This document shows positions 1-5,761 of a stretch of 10,519 nucleotides of DNA, piece by piece. The stretch covers positions 1 through 10,519 of the forward strand of contig CAKTAA010000072.1 in the NCBI GenBank assembly GCA_934526185.1. Direction: 5' to 3'. This stretch comes from an uncultured Eubacteriales bacterium (GTDB taxonomy: Bacteria; Bacillota; Clostridia; Oscillospirales; CAG-272). A model generated the notes under the pieces. That model searched no databases. It was given only the letters and a program-made list of their open reading frames with translations, and was not told the DNA's origin. The position numbers and the translations under genes were made by a program. How positions within the stretch are numbered: the stretch's first letter is position 1; each line of letters opens with the position of its first letter.

Positions 1-63
1 GTCTTCTGTCTTTTCAATTGCATACCATTTGTAAACCGATCCGGATAGCGTTTTATAATATGT

Positions 64-93
64 ATTATATCATTTTCTCCGACTTTTTGTCAA
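64..93 (-). promoter_or_regulatory. Consensus SigA-type promoter firing leftward out of the window
   Basis: On the minus strand the -35 hexamer is TTGACA (88-93) and the -10 hexamer is TATAAT (64-69), with an 18-bp spacer. Both hexamers match the vegetative consensus perfectly. Transcription would start near position 57 and run off the left edge, so the gene it serves is not visible. The -10 lies inside a 16-bp inverted repeat, TATAATA-TG-TATTATA (54-69), which spans the -10 and the likely start site and could be an operator or just AT-rich chance. Confidence 0.7.
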
Positions 94-268
94 TACAGAA
101 CGTTTTCAGCCCTCTCCTCTCTTACATTCATTATTCAAATCGGCGCAAAATTCATCTGCCCAAGCTAAGTTCCGGTAGGCGCTTGAAAAAACTTTGCCAG
201 ACAACGTTGTAAAACACAAATCAATATTTTCAAGCTTTCACCCGATTTTACTTATGGTGCAGGACATT
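94..268. other. Non-coding spacer, no gene seen
   Basis: No reading frame here has a plausible start and ribosome binding site. The only structure I see is a perfect 10-bp palindrome, ACAACGTTGT (201-210), with no other support as an operator. Confidence 0.5.
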
Positions 269-302
269 AAAAAGCGGCATGCTTTTCTGCATGCCGCTTT
301 TA
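269..302 (-). terminator. Intrinsic terminator of the spoIID unit
   Basis: There is a 13-bp perfect stem (270-282 with 289-301) rich in GC at its core, GCGGCATGC, with a six-base loop. On the minus strand the stem is followed by a short U tract (CTTTTTAATG). It lies about 110 bp after the spoIID stop and three bases after the stop of the possible small ORF at 305-412. It could also work weakly on the plus strand. Confidence 0.75.
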
Positions 303-304
303 CA

Positions 305-412
305 TCATCTGCAGTTTCTAAATTTTTCCAAATACTTCTTCGGGATCTGTTTGTTTTCTTCAAAGGTCTTTTTATTATCCCTTTGAATATCGAGGATGCG
401 ACAGAAACGCAT
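305..412 (-). CDS. Possible 35-aa small protein coupled to spoIID
   Basis: A 35-codon frame starts with an ATG whose A is the last base of the spoIID stop codon (TGATG, 410-414) and ends with TGA at 305-307, three bases before the terminator stem. The predicted peptide begins MRFCRILDIQRDNKKTFEEN and ends IPKKYLEKFRNCR. It is strongly charged, lysine-rich and free of low-complexity sequence, has no membrane segment, and has cysteines at positions 4 and 34. No good Shine-Dalgarno sequence precedes it, so translation would depend on reinitiation after spoIID. I do not recognise a family. A 35-codon open frame can occur by chance; the stop/start overlap and the exact fit between the spoIID stop and the terminator are the only positive evidence. 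Confidence 0.35.
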   Translation of the reverse strand: MRFCRILDIQRDNKKTFEENKQIPKKYLEKFRNCR

Positions 413-1575
413 CAGGAAAAGGTTTCCAGTACTGCGCCCGGATAATAATGCAGAACGATTGACTGCCAGCTTTGACCTTTTCCGGCCATCAGTTCCGCCC
501 CATATTGGCTCATGCCGACTCCGTGGCCAAAGCCTAAAACCGAAAACACAACCTCCTCCTTCTCAGCATCATAGGAAAATGAAAATTCTGTGGAACGCAG
601 GGAAAATAACTGTTGTATTTCCATTCCGGTTATATCATTAGCCGCAAAGCTTACCTTATCGACTCTGCCGCTGCTGTTGTAAATCAGGACGGCATTCTGC
701 AAATCCCTTTTTTCAGCGTCTATACCTGCCAAACGGAGTTTTTTAAGCGCATTGTCGGCAGAGCATCTCACTTCACTGGACAGTCCTTTTAAATCCGTCG
801 TTTCCGGCGTCTCTACCGATGTCAGATAGGGCATATTACAATTCCACAGATTGGATGCGGACTCCGTACATTTCCACGACATCGAGTGAAACATGGCGTT
901 GCAAACCTCACCTTCATAGGTCAATACCGTACCGGCTGTGCTGTCGACCGCCTCCTTCATTTTTTTCAGAGCTGCGCTTGCCTGCTCCTCCGACCACATG
1001 TCACAGGCTTCTTCATAAGATAAGTATGCCATGCAGTGAGCATAATCGCCGCAGATATCAGCGCCTCCATGCCCGTCTCTGCGATATTGCTGGTTTTTAA
1101 CATACAGCACATAGCTTCTGGCAGCTACGGCACATGCGCGCAGCGCCTCCAAATCAAAGCCGGACGGCATTTCACCGAGCAAAGCGCCGTATAAAAAATT
1201 TGAAAGCGTCATTTCCGTACATTTTTTTTCTCCGCCTTCCGATGACAGCATAACCGTAATCATTTCATCATCTACTGTTTGTCGAACAGTATTCAACTTC
1301 AGATCGTCCGTCAAAGGATGCTTTTGTGCCGCTATCCCCTCATTTTTCTCTGAAATCTCCTTTTCAAACGCGTCTGAACTTTCTATATTTTCAGCCGTTT
1401 CTTCACCCGATGCAAAGGTGTGTCCGTCAGTATCAACAATTGCACCCGTATTCTCCTGCCCGCTGGCCCCAGCACTATTTCCTGTCTGAATTTCTCTCCC
1501 AAGCATCGCAAAAATTGATGGAATCAGCAGCATAGCAGCAAATAAAACGGCAAAGCAAAATGCGGCAATTCTCAT
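412..1575 (-). CDS. spoIID: Stage II sporulation protein D (SpoIID), lytic transglycosylase
   Basis: SpoIID cleaves peptidoglycan glycan strands in the septum between mother cell and forespore, working with SpoIIP and SpoIIM during engulfment. I place the start at ATG 1573-1575 (387 aa) because GGAAGGAG (1583-1590) sits seven bases upstream; an upstream in-frame start would add nine residues without this site. The N terminus has one hydrophobic segment (residues about 3-25), then a variable acidic linker to about residue 100. The catalytic domain follows: GEMP contains the expected catalytic Glu135, then the EALRACAVAARSY motif. His169, Cys175, His180 and Cys181 (H-x5-C-x4-H-C) match the zinc site described for Clostridioides difficile SpoIID. 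The C-terminal signature GFGHGVGMSQYGA (348-360) and HYYPG are intact. Oddly, the usual small, glycine-containing stretch before CTES reads SMSWK (231-235). B. subtilis SpoIID is a little shorter. A vegetative SpoIID/LytB-like protein is the alternative. Confidence 0.9.
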   Translation of the reverse strand: MRIAAFCFAVLFAAMLLIPSIFAMLGREIQTGNSAGASGQENTGAIVDTDGHTFASGEETAENIESSDAFEKEISEKNEGIAAQKHPLTDDLKLNTVRQTVDDEMITVMLSSEGGEKKCTEMTLSNFLYGALLGEMPSGFDLEALRACAVAARSYVLYVKNQQYRRDGHGGADICGDYAHCMAYLSYEEACDMWSEEQASAALKKMKEAVDSTAGTVLTYEGEVCNAMFHSMSWKCTESASNLWNCNMPYLTSVETPETTDLKGLSSEVRCSADNALKKLRLAGIDAEKRDLQNAVLIYNSSGRVDKVSFAANDITGMEIQQLFSLRSTEFSFSYDAEKEEVVFSVLGFGHGVGMSQYGAELMAGKGQSWQSIVLHYYPGAVLETFS

Positions 1576-1582
1576 GTTTATG

Positions 1583-1590
1583 CTCCTTCC
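1583..1590 (-). promoter_or_regulatory. Ribosome binding site deciding the spoIID start
   Basis: GGAAGGAG on the minus strand, seven bases before ATG 1573-1575. It favours this start over the in-frame start at 1602. Confidence 0.85.
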
Positions 1591-1704
1591 TCTCTTTTGC
1601 AAATTGCATCTTTTACCTTTATCATCAAGAAAGGAGAGACTCCCTTCCTCCCGCTCAGTTCTATGCGGTTAACAGCTTTCTTCCGCCAGGCTCTTCTTTT
1701 ATGT

Positions 1705-1710
1705 ATTATA
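1705..1710 (-). promoter_or_regulatory. Candidate -10 element for spoIID
   Basis: TATAAT on the minus strand, about 130 bases upstream of the spoIID start. No good TTGACA lies at 16-18 bp spacing (GCAATT at 17), so it may be a SigA promoter needing an activator or a sporulation-sigma promoter. SigmaE control is known for spoIID in Bacillus, but I cannot fit a clear SigmaE -35/-10 pair here. Confidence 0.35.
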
Positions 1711-1745
1711 CTATAATTTCTGGCATAAATTGCCGAATAAACTGT

Positions 1746-1774
1746 TTGCAGCAAAAGCCATTCCATGGTATAAT
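1746..1774 (+). promoter_or_regulatory. Extended -10 promoter toward the ASKHA gene
   Basis: The plus strand has TGGTATAAT (1766-1774), an exact extended -10 (TGnTATAAT). At 17-bp spacing is TTGCAG (1746-1751), a partial -35. Transcription would start near 1781 and give the ASKHA gene a leader of roughly 390 nt. The element lies back to back with the candidate spoIID -10. Confidence 0.5.
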
Positions 1775-1791
1775 TAACATAGCCGTGAAGC

Positions 1792-1845
1792 TGCAGGACT
1801 GACTGCAAAAGGTCAGTCTGGAATATAGTGCCAGAAGTTCCTGCA
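1792..1845 (+). ncRNA. Possible structured RNA element (three-way junction) in the ASKHA leader
   Basis: Three perfect helices abut: outer TGCAGGA/TCCTGCA (1792-1798 with 1839-1845), then CTGAC/GTCAG (1799-1803 with 1812-1816, eight-base loop), then TCTGG/CCAGA (1817-1821 with 1831-1835, nine-base loop). Only three unpaired bases (1836-1838) lie in the junction. A competing seven-bp hairpin GACTGAC/GTCAGTC (1797-1803 with 1812-1818) is also possible. It begins about 11 nt after the predicted start site. It lacks the conserved cores of the purine, cobalamin, TPP, SAM and glycine riboswitches as I know them. The same pairing exists on the minus strand, so a DNA-level role is not excluded. Confidence 0.3.
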
Positions 1846-1955
1846 ATTTGCGATAAATCACCTCTGACAGTATTTTTGAAAATCCCGCCTGATTGTGACG
1901 ATAGGTATTTCAGCAGCCTAACTCAAAATTTTGCAGACACAAAGCCATTCCGAGC

Positions 1956-1998
1956 GGCCGATACGCTGTAGATTTCAGCAAGGGAGAATCGCCTTTTT
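1956..1998 (+). terminator. Weak terminator-like hairpin inside the ASKHA leader
   Basis: GG-c-CGAT (1956-1962) can pair with ATCGCC (1988-1993) with one bulged base, and inside it GCTG (1965-1968) pairs with CAGC (1976-1979). The structure is followed at once by TTTTTC (1994-1999). The stem is imperfect, so its strength is doubtful. If real, it would attenuate transcription upstream of the ASKHA gene. Confidence 0.25.
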
Positions 1999-2144
1999 CT
2001 TACAGAACTGCCGTCTTTTTTATGATTTTTTATACAATACACCTCTCCCTGCGCTGACACAGCTCGGACATTTTCCCTGGCTGTTTCATCTTATGTTATT
2101 GTATTTCCTTTTATACCGCTAAGCTTAAAAATAGAGAAAGGAAA

Positions 2145-2171
2145 ATGCCATTAGGCACCGAACGAATATGA
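2145..2171 (+). CDS. Possible 8-codon leader peptide upstream of the ASKHA gene
   Basis: ATG at 2145 opens an 8-codon frame (MPLGTERI) whose TGA stop (2169-2171) overlaps the start of the next gene as ATGA. The purine-rich AAAGGA (2137-2142) lies only two bases before this ATG, which is too close for a normal Shine-Dalgarno. However, the main ATG at 2168 has no site of its own at normal spacing, so coupling through the leader would explain how it is translated. Chance cannot be excluded. Confidence 0.25.
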   Translation: MPLGTERI

Positions 2172-3835
2172 ATTCCGACCAAAACACCGAAGTTTGTCCG
2201 ATTACCATTGAAATAGAAAACGGCCGCGCTCCGATACACATGAACGTTTCAGCCGGAACCACTCTTCTTCAATGCATCCGCGGTCTTTCGAAGGCGCCTG
2301 CGCTGGACGCCGCGTGCAACGGCAGCGGCCGCTGCGGAAAATGCAAAATTCGGGCATCGGGTTGTTTCAGTCCCCTGACTCATAAGGAATTAAAATTTTT
2401 AAGCAAGGCGGAAATAGACCACGGCCTCCGCCTGGCCTGTCAGACAACGGTTCACGGAGCCGCTGTCATTTATCTGAACGCCGACACGCCAATGGAAATC
2501 GTGACAGAGGGCAAGCTGGATTCAGCCAGAGAGGCACAAGGGAATGAGACGGCAAAACCGGTCTACGGTCTTGCCGTCGATATCGGAACCACTACGGTTG
2601 TCCTATACCTTTGCGACCTTACAAACGGAAAGCTTTGCCAGACTCAAGGCTTTCCGAATCCTCAGCGTCTGTACGGCGCCGACGTCATCTCCCGCATCCA
2701 TGCTGTCTGCCGGAATCCAGAACTTCTGTCAGTCCAGAGAAACCGCCTTTTACGTGAAATCGCCGTGCATCTTGACATGCTCTGCGCAAAACTTCAGATT
2801 TCCTGCAGGGATTTAACGCGTATCGTACTGACTGGAAATACAGTGATGCTTCATCTCATGATGGAAATCTCTCCATGTTCCATGTCTGCCTATCCGTTTC
2901 GACCGGCCAGCCTGTTCGGAATGTTTTATCCGGCAGCTGCTTTGGAGCTCCCCACCCTTTCCAAATATGCAGAAATCTATATCCCGCCATGTTTTTCGGC
3001 TTTCGCCGGCGCTGATATTGCTACAGGTTTGTTATTTGCAGGAATTCCTGACGCACTGGACAAAAAGCAAACCGTGCTCTATTTGGATCTCGGCACTAAC
3101 TGCGAAATAGCGCTGGGATATCAGGGTAAACTTTTTCTGTGTTCAACAGCCGCAGGCCCCGCTTTCGAGGGCGGCGGTATTTCCTGTGGTATGCCTTCGG
3201 TTGCAGGCGCCGTCGATCACGTGATAACCGACGGCACAGCCATCCGCTGCACTACAATAGGAGGACAGCCTCCGATTGGCTTCTGCGGCTCCGGATTAGT
3301 TGATGCGGTGGCTGTCCTCCTCAAAACAGATATGCTTACCAAGGACGGACGCCTGAAAAGTACCGAAGAGGTTCGCGGGCCATTCTGCAGTATGCTCAGA
3401 AGTGAGAACGGCCAGAATGCTTTTGCGCCGTTTTCTGCACAATCCTGTTCTATCACAGCAAAGGATATTCGGGAGCTGCAAACCGCTAAGGCCGCGGTTC
3501 GTGCGGCGGTCGATACGCTATTAAACATCTGCAAGGTCAGCCCGGGAGATCTCGAAGTCGTTTTTCTTGCCGGCGGATTCGGTTCACGGATGAATCCGGC
3601 AAGTGCGGCACGTATAGGCCTTCTGCCCACAGAATGCTTTTCAAAGCTCAGAATACTGGACAATGCAGCAGGCGCCGGCGCAGTCGAGATTTTGCTGCAG
3701 CCGGAAAAAATAAGCTTGGCAGATAAGCTTCAGAAAAACGCCGACACTGTAGAGCTGTCCAATACCGATTTTTTTGCCCACGCTTTTCTCAGCACTATGA
3801 ATTTCCCATCGGAAATTGAAGCATCATTTGAGTGA
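2168..3835 (+). CDS. 2Fe-2S ferredoxin/ASKHA ATPase, reductive activator of corrinoid proteins (RACo/RACE-like)
   Basis: Proteins of this family (DUF4445/RACo type) use ATP to drive electron transfer to an oxidised Co(II) corrinoid, returning it to active Co(I). The protein is 555 aa, somewhat short for the family, and cytoplasmic with no signal peptide. Residues about 10-105 form a plant-type 2Fe-2S ferredoxin domain with Cys50, Cys56, Cys59 and Cys91 (C-x5-C-x2-C-x31-C). A linker leads to the ASKHA fold: phosphate-1 motif DIGTTT at 138-143, the YGADVISRI stretch near 169, second phosphate motif LDLGTNCE at 306-313, GFCGSGLVDA near 371, and FLAGGFGSRMNP near 466-477. No corrinoid protein, methyltransferase or B12 gene is in the window, so the partner is unknown; methionine synthase or a methylamine/methoxy-aromatic methyltransferase are options. 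ATG 2168 is the only ATG that fits, but its ribosome site is weak. Confidence 0.88.
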   Translation: MNSDQNTEVCPITIEIENGRAPIHMNVSAGTTLLQCIRGLSKAPALDAACNGSGRCGKCKIRASGCFSPLTHKELKFLSKAEIDHGLRLACQTTVHGAAVIYLNADTPMEIVTEGKLDSAREAQGNETAKPVYGLAVDIGTTTVVLYLCDLTNGKLCQTQGFPNPQRLYGADVISRIHAVCRNPELLSVQRNRLLREIAVHLDMLCAKLQISCRDLTRIVLTGNTVMLHLMMEISPCSMSAYPFRPASLFGMFYPAAALELPTLSKYAEIYIPPCFSAFAGADIATGLLFAGIPDALDKKQTVLYLDLGTNCEIALGYQGKLFLCSTAAGPAFEGGGISCGMPSVAGAVDHVITDGTAIRCTTIGGQPPIGFCGSGLVDAVAVLLKTDMLTKDGRLKSTEEVRGPFCSMLRSENGQNAFAPFSAQSCSITAKDIRELQTAKAAVRAAVDTLLNICKVSPGDLEVVFLAGGFGSRMNPASAARIGLLPTECFSKLRILDNAAGAGAVEILLQPEKISLADKLQKNADTVELSNTDFFAHAFLSTMNFPSEIEASFE

Positions 3836-3981
3836 TATTTTTAAATTCTTCTGTCAAACCTCAAAATTTTTGCTAAAATTTAATAGAAGGCAGCAGCAAT
3901 CCTCTGTACCTTAATCAACACAACTCTCTTCCGGGGATGCCGTCATACTGTCTATTGCTGCAAAAAGAATAGCATAACAAA
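3836..3981. other. Convergent non-coding spacer
   Basis: No gene is visible. An 8-bp inverted repeat, GCAGCAAT (3893-3900) with ATTGCTGC (3954-3961), spans 53 bases and is followed on the plus strand by A residues rather than T, so it is not a terminator for the ASKHA gene. Confidence 0.4.
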
Positions 3982-4022
3982 AACTCCGTGCGGTTTTACA
4001 ACCGCACGGAGTTCTGCTTTTT
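3982..4022 (-). terminator. Strong terminator between convergent genes, probably bidirectional
   Basis: A perfect 14-bp stem (3982-3995 with 4000-4013) with a TTAC loop. On the minus strand it runs straight into TTTTTG, a good intrinsic terminator for the phosphoesterase gene ending at 4040. On the plus strand the T run (4018-4022) starts four bases after the stem, so it may also stop transcription from the ASKHA gene. Confidence 0.85.
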
Positions 4023-4039
4023 ATCTGACGTCCGTCACT

Positions 4040-5599
4040 TCAGGCTAAAGGACCGTCACTGTCCTCATTCGGAAGCTGAATGCCTTTTACTTTAATCACA
4101 CGGCAGGAGCCGTCAAAAGCGCCCCCCGTGAGATACTGCGTCACACGGCCTCCGACCAAATCCTCATGATCGAAATGCAAATGGCCGGCAATCAATCCTT
4201 TAACAGGAGTGTTTTCTCTTGATATCAGTTCAATAAATGCGTCTGCGTTTCCATCATGTACAATTCCCTCTCCTCCCAAGGTGATATCTCTGCCTGTCCA
4301 CGATTCCTTTACATCATCCGTTAAGGTCGGAGAATACATAGGTACGTGCATCATAATGAGCATTGCTTTTCCTTTATCCATCAATTCTTCGGTCAGCTCA
4401 AGCTGTTCTGCGGATATCCTGTCCGTGCTGTTGTCAATAGACAAAAGAATCAGATCCTCATACTCAACATAATGCATGTCAAGGTTTCCTGCCGACAGAT
4501 CTTCAAGTTTTGAACCGTATTTATCTCTTGAATAATCGTCTGGCTGCAGATCTACATATACCCAGTCATGGTTGCCAAGTATATAGCTTGTCGGTATCGC
4601 AGAATTATTGACAGCGTTTGTCAAAAGCGAAATATTGGTTGCCGACGGAAAATCTATGATATCGCCGGTCATCAGTATTCTATCGGCATCGATGTGCTGT
4701 GCATAGGCCATATAATAGGCCAGTCTGTCAGCTGATTTCATACCGTCTACCGTAAAAGCAGCTTCTCTCTGCAGTGCGACTTCATATCGGGATTTGACAA
4801 GCGGCTCGTCCTCAGGTACCATCGCACACATATGTAAATCGGTCACATGCAGGAAGGTATATTCACTTTCCAACCCGGGTATTGTAATCGTCGTTTCCTG
4901 CGGGTTAATATTTTTCAGAACCTCATCAAGAGGAATCGTCGGTTCCTCAGGTTCCTCTTTCCCCGCATAATCCTTATGGAAATTTGTCAGCAAAGTTGCC
5001 ACTTCCGCGCGGGAAGCAGTGCCTTTGGGATCAAAGCGTCCGTCGCCCTTGCCGGATATGATGCCGGCTTTCTGGCAAACCTGCACTGCCGCTGCTGCCC
5101 AATCACTGATTTCCGCTTCGTCGCTGAAAGCTATCGGTTCTGCCTTCTCTTCGAAGGTAATTTCGGCATATTCTGCATAATTCAGCAGCAGCAGACACAT
5201 CTGTTCACGCGTTATTTCATCCGTTGGGTTAAAGGTTGTTGCAGAGGTACCGCTCACTACGTTGTTTTCCGCTGCCCAGGAGACTGCGCTAAAGTACCAG
5301 CTCCCCTCCTCGACATCGTTAAACGGTGTGGAAGTATACCCTTCGCTCAAATCCACTCCGTCATAATTTGCCATTAACTGGACAAACATGGAACGTGTCA
5401 TTGCTGTCTCAGGTTCAAAGGTTTTCTCCGACGTTCCGTTAAACAGTTTGTTTTCATATGCATAACTTACATATGAATAATACCAGCTATCCTCCTGCAC
5501 GTCTTCGAACGGCAGCTCAGCCGCCGCAGACGGAACAATAAAGACCGCCGCCAGCATGACAATAGCCAGCAAGCTGGACAACCAACGCTTCTTTTTCAT
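4040..5599 (-). CDS. Secreted S-layer-homology (SLH) protein with calcineurin-like metallophosphoesterase domain
   Basis: The 519-aa product starts with a lysine-rich signal peptide (about 1-27, likely cut after PSAAA). Three SLH domains follow at about 28-84, 91-147 and 154-212, each with the D-x-x-x-x-x-W/F pattern; the third ends in SRAEVATLL, close to the TRAE wall-binding motif. They should anchor the protein to a secondary wall polymer. After an acidic, proline-rich linker comes a complete metallophosphoesterase domain (about 245-505): Asp254/His256 (DLH), GDIID 312-316, GNHD 342-345, His418 and GHLH 472-475. All expected dimetal ligands are present, so the enzyme should be active outside the cell on phosphoesters; the substrate cannot be told from sequence. 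The start is fixed by the signal peptide, although the ribosome site before it is weak. It is a single-gene unit with its own promoter and terminator. Confidence 0.92.
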   Translation of the reverse strand: MKKKRWLSSLLAIVMLAAVFIVPSAAAELPFEDVQEDSWYYSYVSYAYENKLFNGTSEKTFEPETAMTRSMFVQLMANYDGVDLSEGYTSTPFNDVEEGSWYFSAVSWAAENNVVSGTSATTFNPTDEITREQMCLLLLNYAEYAEITFEEKAEPIAFSDEAEISDWAAAAVQVCQKAGIISGKGDGRFDPKGTASRAEVATLLTNFHKDYAGKEEPEEPTIPLDEVLKNINPQETTITIPGLESEYTFLHVTDLHMCAMVPEDEPLVKSRYEVALQREAAFTVDGMKSADRLAYYMAYAQHIDADRILMTGDIIDFPSATNISLLTNAVNNSAIPTSYILGNHDWVYVDLQPDDYSRDKYGSKLEDLSAGNLDMHYVEYEDLILLSIDNSTDRISAEQLELTEELMDKGKAMLIMMHVPMYSPTLTDDVKESWTGRDITLGGEGIVHDGNADAFIELISRENTPVKGLIAGHLHFDHEDLVGGRVTQYLTGGAFDGSCRVIKVKGIQLPNEDSDGPLA

Positions 5600-5617
5600 A
5601 TCTACTTTGATTCATCA

Positions 5618-5641
5618 GATATCTGTTCAAAACAGGATATC
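5618..5641 (-). promoter_or_regulatory. Hairpin in the 5' leader of the SLH-phosphoesterase gene
   Basis: GATATC at both ends (5618-5623, 5636-5641) and TGTT/AACA inside make a ten-bp stem with one bulged base (5635) and a three-base loop. It lies 18 bases before the start codon. A good Shine-Dalgarno-like AAAGGAG (5651-5657) lies on the far side of the hairpin, 51 bases from the ATG and too far to act directly, while only weak purines (AAAGTAGA) lie next to the start. Confidence 0.4.
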
Positions 5642-5732
5642 CCCAGAATACTCCTTTCTGCCTGTTTGTATAACGCATCACGTATCCCGACAAACACACA
5701 AAAATTGTCAGGATCCCATCTGCTATGTCATT

Positions 5733-5761
5733 ATTCTAACACAATAAATATTTTCTGTCAA
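5733..5761 (-). promoter_or_regulatory. SigA-type promoter of the SLH-phosphoesterase gene
   Basis: On the minus strand TTGACA (5756-5761) and TAGAAT (5733-5738) are separated by 17 bp, one mismatch from consensus overall. Transcription would start near 5726, leaving a leader of about 127 nt before the ATG at 5599. Confidence 0.8.

Larger units (their letters stand above)
1576..2167. other. Divergent intergenic region between spoIID and the ASKHA gene
   Basis: This 592-bp stretch holds no convincing gene. It contains the spoIID ribosome site and -10, a plus-strand extended -10 promoter (1746-1774), a three-way-junction inverted-repeat structure (1792-1845), a perfect palindrome CAAAATTTTG (1924-1933), a terminator-like hairpin (1956-1998), and a possible 8-codon leader ORF overlapping the next gene. 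The frame open on the minus strand from about 1922 to 1578 has no good start codon or ribosome site. Confidence 0.6.

Noticed and set aside
1578..1922. Minus-strand frame of about 113 codons ending two bases before the spoIID start
   Set aside because: It has no ATG or GTG with a ribosome site (the first usable start is TTG at 1808), overlaps both divergent promoter elements and the inverted-repeat structure, and its sequence resembles no family I know.
1781..2000. Cobalamin riboswitch upstream of the corrinoid activator
   Set aside because: It would fit the gene's role, but I cannot find the conserved B12-box or GCCACTG-type core. Other common riboswitch cores (purine, TPP, FMN, SAM, glycine, lysine, T-box) are also absent by eye.
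1931..2122. Plus-strand 63-codon frame in the ASKHA leader
   Set aside because: It has a TTG start without a ribosome site, and a composition that looks like random AT-rich sequence; it also overlaps the terminator-like hairpin.
3217..3663. Minus-strand 148-codon frame antisense to the ASKHA gene
   Set aside because: It is a shadow of the real gene, with no ribosome site and no recognisable domain.
3893..3961. 8-bp inverted repeat GCAGCAAT/ATTGCTGC as a terminator
   Set aside because: The arms are 53 bases apart and are followed on the plus strand by A residues, so it does not have terminator form.
5517..5699. 60-codon minus-strand frame overlapping the start of the SLH-phosphoesterase gene
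   Set aside because: It is out of frame with the signal peptide, runs through the leader hairpin and has no ribosome site at its start.
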